Source: Caldilineaceae bacterium
GTDB lineage: Bacteria; Chloroflexota; Anaerolineae; Caldilineales; Caldilineaceae
DNA: 64,000 bases
Direction of reading: 5' to 3'
Assembly: GCA_020634815.1 (NCBI GenBank)
Contig: JACKBA010000017.1
Location: 62,001-126,000, forward strand
Each line of letters starts with the position of its first letter. Position 1 is the first letter of the stretch. Below the pieces are notes generated by a model, which did not search any database, had not been told where the DNA came from, and saw nothing but the letters and a program-made list of their open reading frames with translations. Positions 37,780 to 47,526 of the stretch are shown here, in pieces. The translations under genes were made by a program, and so were the position numbers.

Positions 37780-39440
37780 GGTTGCCCCGCGCCGGCTGTG
37801 CTCGGCGTCCCATTAGCCTGACACTGCATCGTAGCCGCATCAAGAACGAGCCGCGGCCACGGTGTCGCATCGCTGGCGTCGCTGACACGCGGTGCACGGC
37901 AAACACGCCACGGCGCAACCTTCGCCTGGCGTTCGGCGATCTCGTAGATCACGAAGTTCCCGGCGCGCAGTCGCTCATGCAGCGCCAGGTTGCGCGTTGC
38001 CAGGCTCGTCGCCAGATTGCGTTCGGGCGCCCAGTCAGCGGCGACGAGATAGCGCGGCCGGTGCGGCGTCTTGGCGGCGTTGTCGGCCAGATAGACGTCA
38101 CTCGGATACCAGCGCAGGTCGATCTGACCCGCTTCGACAGGATGGAAGAGATAGAAACGGAAGTGCCAGCCCAACGTGCGGTGATAGAGCACCGGCGCCG
38201 AGTCGGCGCGGGCGTCGAACCAGTCAGCCACTTCATCCAACCCCTCGTAAGCGCCGTGATCGCCGCCGACCGGCAGCCGGCCCTCCGCGGCCCGCACCGC
38301 CGGCCCGGCCAGCACGACGAGCAGCACGCCGGCAAGGATCGCCAGCAGCAGGCGCGGGGATTGGCGCTGGATGATCGGTACGGTGTGCAACGCCGGGCGT
38401 AGCGGCTGGGGGCTGGTTTCGCCCAACGCCTGTTCGGTCGGGACAAGGGTTAGTAACCGGTCGGCGCCAAACGCCGCGAGCAGTGTCGCCGGGATGACCA
38501 GCGGAAGCAGGTAGCGATCCCACACCTGAACCATCGTGACGACGTGGAGCATCCAGTAGCCAACGCCCCACCCAGCCAGCAACGCCGCCGGCCACCAGTT
38601 CGTCGCCCGCACGCGCTCGCTGCGCGCCACGGCTGCAACCAGCGCCAGCGCACCGGCCAGCCAGAGCAGCCAGATCGCCGGCCCGCCCAACAAGAAGCCC
38701 GCCAGCGCAGCCCATTCGCCCAAGCGCGCCGGCCATGTGGCGACGGGCACCAGCGCAAAGCCCGCCGCATTCCGTGCACCGAGATCCCACGGCGAGGGCG
38801 CCACTGCCCAGCGCAGGCTATCCCACCAGAGCACGGGCAGCACGACCAGCAGCAGCCCGCCGCCCCAGCGCAACAGACCGCGGCCCAGCATGCGTGCCTC
38901 TGCCTGCGCCGTCCATGGCAGCGCGCCCAGCACCAGCGGCACGAAGAGCAGCCCCTGCTGCTTGGTCACGATCGCCGCGCCAAGCCAGATGCCCGTCCAG
39001 AAGGGCCGGCCGCGCGCTGCGGCGGTCAACGCCAACAGCCCGCACAGCACCAGCAGCGGATCCGTGAACGCGGTCGGCGCAAAGCTGATAGCAAAGGGGT
39101 TGAGCGCCAGCAGCACGGCGGCAATCACGCCGGCACGCGTGCCCCACCAGTGACGGGCGAGCGCCGCAGCAACCGCGATCGCGAGTGTACTGGCTACAAT
39201 GTTGACGAACCGCGCCGCCGCGGCACTCTCGCCAAACAGGGCGAATGCGGCGGACAACAGCCACAGGAACAACGGCGGCTTGTCGGGCCAGACTGCGAGG
39301 AAGAGCGGATCGACGTACCGGCTGTAGAGCGCCCAGTAGCCGTAGATGGCCTCGTCTTGATGAAAAGGGAAGCGATCGATCAGAGGCAGGCGAAGGGAAA
39401 AACCCGCCAGGATGGTGCAGATGAGAAAGAGGCGCTCCAT
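37776..39440 (-). CDS. Glycosyltransferase family 39 (ArnT/PMT-like) membrane protein
   Basis: From the ATG at 39440 this is a 554-residue polytopic GT-C enzyme. The first loop, FPFHQDEAIYGYWALYSRYV, has the catalytic-type Asp-Glu, and PDKPPLFLWLLSAAFALFGE follows, as in family 39. About ten helices and a C-terminal extracytoplasmic domain complete it. Such enzymes transfer a sugar from a polyprenyl-phosphate donor outside the membrane. The donor may be made by the GT2 enzyme encoded just upstream (62 bases). The frame continues open to 40280, antisense to nothing conserved, and is trimmed. Confidence 0.86.
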   Translation of the reverse strand: MERLFLICTILAGFSLRLPLIDRFPFHQDEAIYGYWALYSRYVDPLFLAVWPDKPPLFLWLLSAAFALFGESAAAARFVNIVASTLAIAVAAALARHWWGTRAGVIAAVLLALNPFAISFAPTAFTDPLLVLCGLLALTAAARGRPFWTGIWLGAAIVTKQQGLLFVPLVLGALPWTAQAEARMLGRGLLRWGGGLLLVVLPVLWWDSLRWAVAPSPWDLGARNAAGFALVPVATWPARLGEWAALAGFLLGGPAIWLLWLAGALALVAAVARSERVRATNWWPAALLAGWGVGYWMLHVVTMVQVWDRYLLPLVIPATLLAAFGADRLLTLVPTEQALGETSPQPLRPALHTVPIIQRQSPRLLLAILAGVLLVVLAGPAVRAAEGRLPVGGDHGAYEGLDEVADWFDARADSAPVLYHRTLGWHFRFYLFHPVEAGQIDLRWYPSDVYLADNAAKTPHRPRYLVAADWAPERNLATSLATRNLALHERLRAGNFVIYEIAERQAKVAPWRVCRAPRVSDASDATPWPRLVLDAATMQCQANGTPSTAGAGQP

Positions 39441-39502
39441 GCGGCGCGACGAATGTGCGTCGCCCTGCCCGTCGCGCCGGCCCGCGATCGCCACGGCAAG
39501 CC

Positions 39503-40243
39503 TCAGTCGACGAACCGGTACTTCGCCAGCGTGCGCAGCGCGGTGATGCCGTCGCGCCAGGTGATCTTCTTCCCCTCGTGGAAGGCGCGACCGTTGTAGC
39601 TGATGGGTACTTCGTAGATGGTGTAGCCGCGCTTGAGAATCTTGGCCGTCAGTTCCGGCTCGATCTCGAAGCGGCGGCTGCGCAGCGGCACCCCGGCCAG
39701 GACATCGCGGCGGAAGCATTTGTAGCACGTTTCCATGTCGGAGAGCGAGGTGCCGTAGAAAATATTGGTCACGATGGTGAGCATCTTGTTGCCGACGGTG
39801 TGGCTCAGGCTCATGGCGGCGCGCGGCCCGCCCAGGAAGCGGCTGCCGTAGACCACCGGCGCGCGCCCCTCCAGAATCGGCTCCAGCAGCTTGACGTAGT
39901 CGCGCGGATCGTACTCGAGGTCGGCGTCCTGGATGACGATGAGGTCGCCGGTCGCATGCTCGAAGCCGGTGCGCAGCGCGGCGCCCTTGCCGCCGTTGAT
40001 CTCGTGGAAGACGATGTGCATATCCGGCGGCGGGTCTTTCTTCCACTGCGCCAGGATGTCGCGCGTGCCGTCCGTCGAGCCGTCGTCGACGATGACAAGC
40101 TCGCGCTCCACGGCAATCGGGTCGCCCAGGATGGGGTTGTCGCCGGCTGGGTTGACCGTCAGATCGACGGTGCGGACGAGACGAACGATCTCTTCCAGTG
40201 TTGCCCGCTCGTTGTACACGGGCATCACGATCGAAAGTTTCAA
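39503..40243 (-). CDS. Family 2 glycosyltransferase (polyprenyl-phosphate sugar synthase type)
   Basis: A 246-residue soluble GT-A enzyme. It has LSIVMPVYNERATLEEIV at the start, ELVIVDDGSTDGT for nucleotide binding, and the DxD motif in LIVIQDADLEYDPRDY, close to dolichol/undecaprenyl-phosphate mannosyltransferases. It has no membrane helices, so it is a DPM1-like form of the family. It probably charges polyprenyl phosphate with a sugar from a GDP- or UDP-sugar for use by the downstream GT39 protein. First of three coupled genes. Confidence 0.88.
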   Translation of the reverse strand: MKLSIVMPVYNERATLEEIVRLVRTVDLTVNPAGDNPILGDPIAVERELVIVDDGSTDGTRDILAQWKKDPPPDMHIVFHEINGGKGAALRTGFEHATGDLIVIQDADLEYDPRDYVKLLEPILEGRAPVVYGSRFLGGPRAAMSLSHTVGNKMLTIVTNIFYGTSLSDMETCYKCFRRDVLAGVPLRSRRFEIEPELTAKILKRGYTIYEVPISYNGRAFHEGKKITWRDGITALRTLAKYRFVD

Positions 40244-40301
40244 GTGTACACCTGTTTGCGCTCCGAGACCGCCGCCACATGCAGCCGTCCCGGGAACCTT
40301 G

Positions 40302-40886
40302 CTATTGCTCGCTAACCTGATGCGCCAGGATGATCGCCTCCGCCACGGCGCGCATGGGCTTGCGATTGTTCATGCTCATCTTCTGGATCTTGCGGAAGGC
40401 CTCGGTTTCGTTCAGCCCCTGCGTGTCCATGAGGATACCCTTGGCGCGGTCGACGGCCTTGCGCGTGTCCAGCGCATCCTGCAAGCTGTTGACCTCGCGC
40501 TCCATGGTGCGGAACTCGCTGAAGCGGGCCAGCGCCACCTCGATGGCGGGCGTCAGGTCGCTCTCGCGGAAGGGCTTGACCAGGTAGCCCGCCACGCCGG
40601 CCTGCCGCGCCCGCTGTACCAGGTCCTGCTGGCTGTAGGCGCTGAGCAGGAGCACCGGCGCAATCCGTTCCTCGGTAAGCACCTTGGCTGCCTCGATGCC
40701 ATCCATGTCGGGCATCTTGATGTCCATGATTACGATGTCGGGTCGCAACTCGCGCGCCAGATTGACGGCGCTGCGGCCATCACCCACCTCGCCGACGACC
40801 AGGTAGCCGAGATTGGTCAGCATCTCGCGCAAATCCATGCGGATCAAGGACTCGTCGTCTGCAATAATTACTCGGGTGCGCTCCAC
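40302..40886 (-). CDS. ANTAR-domain response regulator
   Basis: The start is taken as the GTG at 40886, with AAGGAG at good spacing; a TTG at 40934 would add 16 residues. The 194-residue protein has a receiver domain (VIIADDESLIRMDL, phosphoacceptor Asp in IVIMDIKMPDMDG, Lys in YLVKPF) and an ANTAR RNA-binding domain (ALDTRKAVDRAKGILMDTQG, then EAFRKIQKMSMNNRKPM). ANTAR regulators usually prevent transcription termination by binding twin hairpins in mRNA leaders. The HisKA_2 kinase encoded upstream is the obvious partner, as in the EutV/EutW pair. Confidence 0.9.
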   Translation of the reverse strand: MERTRVIIADDESLIRMDLREMLTNLGYLVVGEVGDGRSAVNLARELRPDIVIMDIKMPDMDGIEAAKVLTEERIAPVLLLSAYSQQDLVQRARQAGVAGYLVKPFRESDLTPAIEVALARFSEFRTMEREVNSLQDALDTRKAVDRAKGILMDTQGLNETEAFRKIQKMSMNNRKPMRAVAEAIILAHQVSEQ

Positions 40887-41094
40887 TTTGGCAGCTCCTT
40901 TGGTCCCCTCACCGGGCCGTTGCTTGCGCCGCAATCACGGCATTCTGACGCTGTCGCTCCCCCGGCAGCAGGCGCCGGGAATCGCGCTCGCTCCTCTGCC
41001 CGTCTTGCGATCGAAATTCAGTTTTACCGCACATGCGGCAATCTGTCCAAACTTGTGCCGCCTCAAGGCAAGAACAAGTTCTGTGCTTATCGTC

Positions 41095-42627
<1,533 letters not shown>

Positions 42628-42713
42628 AGTCGGTTGCGAACTGGCACTGTTCGACGGTCGATTCGACACTGAAGCGATGGAGATCGCCTGCAAGCGGCGG
42701 CCATCTCCGGTAC

Positions 42714-42749
42714 AAAAAGCTCCCACAGATCTGTCTGCAGGAGCTTTTT
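42714..42749. terminator. Bidirectional-type terminator after tRNA-Pro
   Basis: AAAAAGCTCC and GGAGCTTTTT form a perfect ten-base inverted repeat around a 16-base centre. Read on the minus strand, it follows the tRNA-Pro gene by seven bases and ends in five T, so it should end the tRNA transcript before the kinase gene. Confidence 0.82.
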
Positions 42750-42751
42750 CG

Positions 42752-42832
<81 letters not shown>

Positions 42833-42842
42833 GAACGCAGAC

Positions 42843-42871
42843 AGTATAGCACGCTGCAGGGCGGCAATCAA
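42843..42871 (-). promoter_or_regulatory. Promoter of tRNA-Pro
   Basis: On the minus strand, TTGATT (42871-42866), a 17-base spacer and an extended -10, TGCTATACT (TATACT at 42848-42843), lie 11 bases before the tRNA 5' end. This fits direct transcription of the tRNA gene. Confidence 0.72.
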
Positions 42872-42921
42872 ATCGCGCAGCGGTGCATGGACTGCAACTT
42901 TGCGCGGGCGGCGCGCGGTGC

Positions 42922-43887
42922 TCAGTCGGGCAGGGTCGTCCCGACGAAACCCGCCGCTCCGTTGAGGAAGCTCTGCGCATCCATGGCGCGCTTGCCGGCC
43001 GGCTGCACGGTGCGCAGCAGAAGCAGGCCGCCACCGGTGCCGATGGTCAGCCCCTGCGCGTGGCGCTCTACGCGCCCAGGCAGCGCAGCGCCGCTGACAA
43101 CAGTTGCCGCCAGAATCTTGAACGGCTCGCCCTTCCACGTTGTGTAGGCCGTTGGCCAGGGCGCGTAGGCGCGGGTCATGCGCTCGATGATAGCCGCGGG
43201 CTGCGTCCAGTCGATGCGGCCGGCTTCCTTGTCGATCCGCTGGCAGGCAGAGGGCTCACCCGGCAACGCGCTCTGATCAATCGGCGCCACGTCACCGGCC
43301 AGCCAGTCGGCCAGCGTCTCGACCAGGATCGCCCCGCCCTGCGCGGCCAGCCGCTCGGAGAGCGTGGCCGTCGTGTCGTCGGGTGCGATGGGCTGCGTCG
43401 CCTGGCGCAGCGCCGGGCCCGTATCCATGCCCTCGTCCATGAGCATGATCGTGACGCCGGTCGCATCCAGCCCGTCGAGGATGGCGGCGGTGATGGGCGA
43501 GGCGCCGCGATAGGCGGGCAGCACGCTGGCATGCACATTGATGCAACCGAAGGTGGGGATTTCCAGCACCGCGCGCGGCAGGATCAGCCCGTAGGCCGCC
43601 ACGACGATGACGTCGGGCGCCAGGAGGCGCAATGCCTGCACCGCCTCAGGGTCCTTGCGCAGGCTGGACGGCTGCAACACCGGAATGCCGGCTGCCACGG
43701 CGACCTGCTTGACGGCGCTTTCGACCATCTGCTTGCCGCGGCCGGCCGGGCGGTCGGGCTGCGTGGCGACCGCCACCACCTGCCACGATCGGGCGCCGGC
43801 AGCCGCCAGCAACGCGCGCAAGGATGCCGCTGCAAAGTCCGGCGTCCCCATGAAAACGATTCGTGTCGTGCCTGTGTTTGTTGCCAT
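42922..43887 (-). CDS. fmt: Methionyl-tRNA formyltransferase
   Basis: A 321-residue protein of normal length. The N-terminal Rossmann domain has VFMGTPDFAAASLRALL and CINVHASVLPAYRGASPI, which carries the catalytic Asn-His pair, then GVTIMLMDEGMDTGP. The C-terminal OB domain is present (KILAATVVSGAALPGRV). It formylates Met-tRNA with 10-formyl-THF for translation initiation. A -10 box lies six bases before the ATG, so the mRNA is probably leaderless. No def gene is adjacent. Confidence 0.95.
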   Translation of the reverse strand: MATNTGTTRIVFMGTPDFAAASLRALLAAAGARSWQVVAVATQPDRPAGRGKQMVESAVKQVAVAAGIPVLQPSSLRKDPEAVQALRLLAPDVIVVAAYGLILPRAVLEIPTFGCINVHASVLPAYRGASPITAAILDGLDATGVTIMLMDEGMDTGPALRQATQPIAPDDTTATLSERLAAQGGAILVETLADWLAGDVAPIDQSALPGEPSACQRIDKEAGRIDWTQPAAIIERMTRAYAPWPTAYTTWKGEPFKILAATVVSGAALPGRVERHAQGLTIGTGGGLLLLRTVQPAGKRAMDAQSFLNGAAGFVGTTLPD

Positions 43888-43893
43888 GGCGTG

Positions 43894-43902
43894 ATTCTAT
43901 CA
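43894..43902 (-). promoter_or_regulatory. Extended -10 promoter of fmt, leaderless type
   Basis: TGATAGAAT on the minus strand (TAGAAT at 43899-43894) ends six bases before the fmt ATG. Initiation at the usual distance would fall on or next to the start codon, and no ribosome site is present. Confidence 0.58.
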
Positions 43903-44149
43903 CAGCCGCGGCGCGCCGCCCGGTGCGACGGTGTTTCTCACCGGGATTGACGTGTGCGTGCGCGAAACTTTTGCATCTCTCCTGCGTACTGTTGGGTGAA
44001 TCGAGCATGGCTGCCGAAGCAGGCATCTCGACTGAGAATGTCTAACCGAAGAATGGCTGTCGCAACATCGCCAGATCGGCGCAATGCGGCCCTCTTCCGC
44101 TAGAATAGATAACCTGAAATCCCGGATGGTCGGGAGGGAGAGAAGTAAG

Positions 44150-44713
44150 ATGACCAACGAACCAATCAACCAGGAGCAGCAGGCGGCAAGCGGCGCGCAA
44201 CAGCCCGGTGCCCAGCAGCCAATCGAGCAGACGCCGGTGGAGCGTATGGCCAGCTCGGCCTACACGCAGGCCGGCCAGGCTGCCGACGCCTTGCGCCGCG
44301 GCGAGTTGACGCAGAACAGCCAGGTCGATCCGCTGGCCGACAGCGACGACCGCCTCATCGCCATGCTCAGCTACGTGACGCAGCTCGTGCTGCCCGTGAT
44401 TATGCCCATCATTGTGCTGCTGAGTGAGAGCAGCAAAAAGCGCCCCTTCCAGCGCTACCACGCCGTGCAGAGCCTGGCGCTGGTGGTCGTCTTCTGGGGT
44501 GTCTTCATCCTCGCCAGCATCGGGATCGGCATCATCCAGATCATCCCGATCCTCGGGGCGCTCATCGGTATCTTTGCGTTCCTGTGCATTTCGCCCCTCT
44601 ACTTCCTGGGTGGCATTGCGCTGATGCTCTACTACGGCTACCAGGCCTACAAGGGCCGGCGCTTTGCGATTCCGGGGCTGACCAGCTTCTTGACGGACCA
44701 GGGCTGGCTCTAG
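44150..44713 (+). CDS. DUF4870-like small membrane protein
   Basis: From the ATG at 44150, with GGGAGGGAG upstream, this is a 187-residue protein. The first 80 residues are Gln/Ala-rich and polar. The rest has three hydrophobic helices (MLSYVTQLVLPVIMPIIVLL, SLALVVVFWGVFILASIGIG, LCISPLYFLGGIALMLYYGY). The KRPFQRYHAVQSL loop between helices 1 and 2 and the end YQAYKGRRFAIPGL are typical of DUF4870/Tic20-like proteins, whose role is unknown. A strong terminator follows, so it is probably a single-gene unit. Confidence 0.78.
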   Translation: MTNEPINQEQQAASGAQQPGAQQPIEQTPVERMASSAYTQAGQAADALRRGELTQNSQVDPLADSDDRLIAMLSYVTQLVLPVIMPIIVLLSESSKKRPFQRYHAVQSLALVVVFWGVFILASIGIGIIQIIPILGALIGIFAFLCISPLYFLGGIALMLYYGYQAYKGRRFAIPGLTSFLTDQGWL

Positions 44714-44755
44714 AACTGGCAGGCGCCGGTACCGGCGCACGTTCACGAACTCGGC

Positions 44756-44795
44756 AGAGGAGGCCGGCGGATTTCCGCCGGCCTCCTCTGTTTTG
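44756..44795 (+). terminator. Rho-independent terminator after the DUF4870-like gene
   Basis: A perfect 15-base GC-rich stem (44756-44770 with 44775-44789), an ATTT loop and a short T run (GTTTTG) follow the stop by 42 bases. Confidence 0.86.
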
Positions 44796-44856
44796 CCCCT
44801 CGTGGGCGCCACCTGCCGGCGCATTTTCAGCCAAACGGCATCAGAAATCAAGAAAA

Positions 44857-44870
44857 TTGAATAAATTCAA
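44857..44870. promoter_or_regulatory. Upstream TTGAA-N4-TTCAA inverted repeat
   Basis: TTGAA-TAAA-TTCAA lies 30 bases upstream of the -35 box of the promoter at 44901. It shares its half-sites with the larger inverted repeat at 44883-44918, so both may bind the same regulator. Confidence 0.4.
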
Positions 44871-44882
44871 ACAAATAGTTCA

Positions 44883-44918
44883 ATAATTTCAAACTAAGTA
44901 TTGACAAATTGAAATTAT
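44883..44918. promoter_or_regulatory. Inverted repeat spanning the -35 region: candidate operator
   Basis: ATAATTTCAA and TTGAAATTAT are perfect ten-base inverted arms separated by 16 bases, with the TTGACA -35 box inside. The region is strikingly AT-rich in a GC-rich genome. This layout suits a repressor or activator of the downstream cluster. Confidence 0.5.
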
Positions 44919-44929
44919 GGTGCTATTCT
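44901..44929 (+). promoter_or_regulatory. Consensus sigma-70 promoter of the DUF2089/SHOCT cluster
   Basis: TTGACA (44901-44906), an exact 17-base spacer and TATTCT (44924-44929) form the best consensus promoter in the window. The implied leader to the first gene is about 60 bases. Confidence 0.75.
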
Positions 44930-44997
44930 TGAGTCGTAAAGCGAAACAGCGCCGTGAGAACTGAAAATGCCTCACACCGACACGAAGGAGCCGATCC

Positions 44998-45210
44998 ATG
45001 TTTCCGCACAACGACTACGTTCTGACCGAGACACAACGTCTGCAACGCGCCGAGATGATGCAGGCCGCGGCCAACGACCGGCTCGCCAATGCGTTCCTCC
45101 CGCGCCGCGTCAGCCTCGTCGATCGCGGGCTCTGCTGTGCCGGGCGCCTGATGGTCCGCCTTGGCCGCCAGCTCGAACGGCGCGGCAACCCGTCGCCGGC
45201 CGCAGCCTGA
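44998..45210 (+). CDS. Small uncharacterised protein, first gene after the regulated promoter
   Basis: A 70-residue protein with ATG at 44998 and GAAGGAG upstream. It has a polar helical N-terminus (TETQRLQRAEMMQAAANDRL) and a basic amphipathic C-terminal part (LMVRLGRQLERRGNP) with a Cys-Cys pair. No family was recognised. Its position directly behind a strong promoter, and its ribosome site, support it as a real gene. It heads the likely transcript that continues into the DUF2089 gene. Confidence 0.62.
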   Translation: MFPHNDYVLTETQRLQRAEMMQAAANDRLANAFLPRRVSLVDRGLCCAGRLMVRLGRQLERRGNPSPAAA

Positions 45211-45373
45211 ACGCGACGCCACTGCCAGCAATCGTGTCTTCCCAGGGGCGCCGCCGCATTATCTACCAGGTTCGACTGGTCGCTGCTCCGGCCCATGCGC
45301 TGTCAACCGTGATGCCGCAGCATCGCCCCGGCGGCGCCCCTGGTTTGACTTTCATTCTTGAGGAGTACTTCGT

Positions 45374-45754
45374 ATGCTTCCATTACCAACCCGCTGCCCG
45401 CTGACCGGCGGCGAAATCATCGTCACCCGCATCTATTGTCCGGATGCCGACGTGAGCATCGACGGCCGCTTCGCTGTCGCCGAACCGCCCTTTGCCCGCC
45501 TCACGCCGGAACAGATCCAGTTCGTCGAGATCTTCGTACGCAATGAGGGCAAGCTCAACCGCATGGAAGAGGATCTCGGCCTCTCGTATCCCACCATCCG
45601 CAGCCGCCTGCACGATGTCATCCGCGCCCTGGGTTACGAACCCGGCAAGGAAGAAGCCGCCCCGGCGGTCGACCGCAAACAGGTGCTGGCCGAGTTGGAA
45701 GCGGGCTCGCTCTCCTTTGACGAGGCCATGCAGAAGCTGGCAGGAGGTGACTGA
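45374..45754 (+). CDS. DUF2089 domain protein (putative regulator)
   Basis: A 126-residue protein with GAGGAG upstream. The N-terminus (RCPLTGGEIIVTRIYCPDAD) resembles the short zinc-ribbon-like part of DUF2089, though only some of its Cys are present. The middle (LTPEQIQFVEIFVRNEG, then EEDLGLSYPTIRSRLHDVI) is a sigma-like helix-turn-helix. The C-terminal 30 residues (VLAELEAGSLSFDEAMQKL) are a SHOCT-like helical hairpin. A DNA-binding regulator of this cluster is a reasonable inference. It overlaps the next gene by one base. Confidence 0.82.
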   Translation: MLPLPTRCPLTGGEIIVTRIYCPDADVSIDGRFAVAEPPFARLTPEQIQFVEIFVRNEGKLNRMEEDLGLSYPTIRSRLHDVIRALGYEPGKEEAAPAVDRKQVLAELEAGSLSFDEAMQKLAGGD

Positions 45755-46986
45755 TGGGCGCCACTGAAACCCTGGCGACCGGCCCGACCCCGCGCCTGAC
45801 GCTTGACAGCATCGAAGGCAATCTCGTCCTCAACGGCTGGGACCGGCCGGAAGTGCAACTGCGTGTGCGCGGTGACGGCGACAGCCTCTCCGTCGACAGC
45901 AGCGGCGAGGGCGTCGCGATTCACTGCGAAGACGACCTGTGGGTACAGGCGCCGGTGCAAGCGTCGATCACCATCCACTCCGTAGCCGGCAACGCATCGC
46001 TGAGCATGATTCTCAATAGCGTCACCATCGGCACCATCGAGGGCAACACCGTCGTCAACAGCGTCAACGCGGTGACGGCCGGCCGCATCGAGGGCAACCT
46101 GGCCGCCCGCCTCATCGCCGGCGACCTGACCGTCGACACGGTCGAAGGCAACGCGCAGGTGGCGAAAGTGGCCGGCGACGTGCAACTGGGCCGTGTCGAG
46201 GGCAATGTCTCCCTCGACGAGATTGGCGGCAGCATCCATGCCACGGCCGAAGGCAACGTCAAGGCTAAAGCCGCGCTCGCGCCCGGGCAGGAATGCACCA
46301 TCGAGGCGGAGGGCAATATTGTCTGCGAAATCCCGCGTGAGGCCGGCGCCGCCGTTACGCTCAAGGCCGACGGGCCGATTCGCGTCAAGGAGTTCGGCGA
46401 CGAACGCAGCACCCGCTCGGGCAATCTGGCTTTTGAGCAGGGCAGCGCCCAGGCGCGCTTGAACCTGACGGCGGAAGGGTCAATCGTCGTGCGCGGCATC
46501 CCGCCGTGGGGTATGGATGGCAGTGACTTCGCCGCCGGCTTTGAGGAGGAGATGGCGCTGCGCTCGGTGGAGATCACGCAGCAGATTACCGAGCAGATCG
46601 AGTCGCAGGTCAACGAACTCTCGCGCCAGTTGGACGACAAGCTCTCCAGGCTGGGGAACAACGAGGAACTGGCCGTCAACATTCAGGAACGCGTGCAGAG
46701 CGCCATGCGTCGCGCCGAGGAGAAGCTGGCCGAAGCCATGCGCAAGGTCGAGCAGCGCGTGCAGGAGGCCGAACGCCGCTCCGGTGAAGGAGATGGCCGC
46801 CGGCGCAAGAGCTACGGCTGGGCCTCGCCGCCGCCGGCCCCGCCCGCCCCGCCCAAGCCCAAACGGGCGCCGGCGACCGATGAAGAGCGTATGATGATCC
46901 TGCGGATGGTGGAGCAGGGCAAGATTTCGATCGAACAAGCTGAAAAGTTGCTCGCCGCGCTGAGCGGCGGCAAAGCCGAACGCTAA
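45754..46986 (+). CDS. DUF4097-like beta-helix protein with C-terminal SHOCT-like domain
   Basis: A 410-residue protein starting at an ATG that overlaps the DUF2089 stop, with AGGAGG upstream. Residues 15-200 contain about eight repeats centred on (I/V)EGN, spaced roughly 15-20 residues, as in the beta-helical DUF4097 (YvlB-like) adhesin-type fold. A long charged coiled coil follows (about residues 265-345), then a Pro-rich linker. The end is a SHOCT-like hairpin, MMILRMVEQGKISIEQAEKL. Such proteins accompany envelope-stress regulators. There is no signal peptide. Confidence 0.78.
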   Translation: MGATETLATGPTPRLTLDSIEGNLVLNGWDRPEVQLRVRGDGDSLSVDSSGEGVAIHCEDDLWVQAPVQASITIHSVAGNASLSMILNSVTIGTIEGNTVVNSVNAVTAGRIEGNLAARLIAGDLTVDTVEGNAQVAKVAGDVQLGRVEGNVSLDEIGGSIHATAEGNVKAKAALAPGQECTIEAEGNIVCEIPREAGAAVTLKADGPIRVKEFGDERSTRSGNLAFEQGSAQARLNLTAEGSIVVRGIPPWGMDGSDFAAGFEEEMALRSVEITQQITEQIESQVNELSRQLDDKLSRLGNNEELAVNIQERVQSAMRRAEEKLAEAMRKVEQRVQEAERRSGEGDGRRRKSYGWASPPPAPPAPPKPKRAPATDEERMMILRMVEQGKISIEQAEKLLAALSGGKAER

Positions 46987-47005
46987 CACGATAAGGAGAG
47001 AAACA

Positions 47006-47386
47006 ATGGCGACAAACGAGGAACGCCGCAAGGTGTTGCAGATGGTGGAAGAGGGCAAACTGACGCCGGAGGATGGCGCCCGCCTGTTGAGCGCCCTCGG
47101 CGCGGTCGAAGAGGATGCGCCGTCTGCGGCCGGTATCGACGCACCCACCGGCACGATGAATGGCCGCCACTTCCGCGTGCGTGTCACCAACGCGGTGACC
47201 GGGCAGCAAAAGGTCTCGGTCAATATCCCGCTGGGACTGGTCGACTTTGGCCTGCGCTTCGTGCCGCAGAACGAAAAGTTCGACGCCGCGGCCATGCGTG
47301 AGGCCTTGCGCACCGGCATGACCGGCCGCATCGTCGACGTCATGGATGACGAGAAGGGCGACCGCGTCGAAATCTTCATCGAATAG
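47006..47386 (+). CDS. SHOCT-like domain protein
   Basis: A 126-residue protein with AAGGAGAG upstream. The first 35 residues (RRKVLQMVEEGKLTPEDGAR, then LLSAL) repeat the SHOCT-like hairpin found at the ends of the two preceding proteins. The rest is a small beta-alpha domain (HFRVRVTNAVTGQQKVSVNI) seen in YvlB-associated proteins. The shared hairpin suggests the three proteins bind each other or a common partner. Last gene of the cluster. Confidence 0.76.
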   Translation: MATNEERRKVLQMVEEGKLTPEDGARLLSALGAVEEDAPSAAGIDAPTGTMNGRHFRVRVTNAVTGQQKVSVNIPLGLVDFGLRFVPQNEKFDAAAMREALRTGMTGRIVDVMDDEKGDRVEIFIE

Positions 47387-47414
47387 TGGATTGCACCATT
47401 TCCCCGCCCATCCT

Positions 47415-47447
47415 GCGAACGCCTGCTCCAATTGAGCAGGCGTTCGC
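47415..47447. terminator. Perfect 14-base hairpin after the SHOCT cluster
   Basis: Arms at 47415-47428 and 47434-47447 are perfectly complementary around a five-base loop, 28 bases past the last stop. There is no T run, so it may act as a pause or RNA-stabilising hairpin rather than a full intrinsic terminator. Confidence 0.55.
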
Positions 47448-47472
47448 GCGCCCAAACCCCGCAAACCGGTGG

Positions 47473-47478
47473 TATAAT
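47473..47478 (+). promoter_or_regulatory. Extended -10 promoter of the serine hydrolase gene
   Basis: TATAAT preceded by TGG lies 48 bases before the start at 47527. No clear -35 box is present, as is common for extended -10 promoters. Confidence 0.55.
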
Positions 47479-47526
47479 GCCAGTTGTTGCCTGCCCGCCC
47501 GCTGACAGAAAGAACCGACTGGCCCC

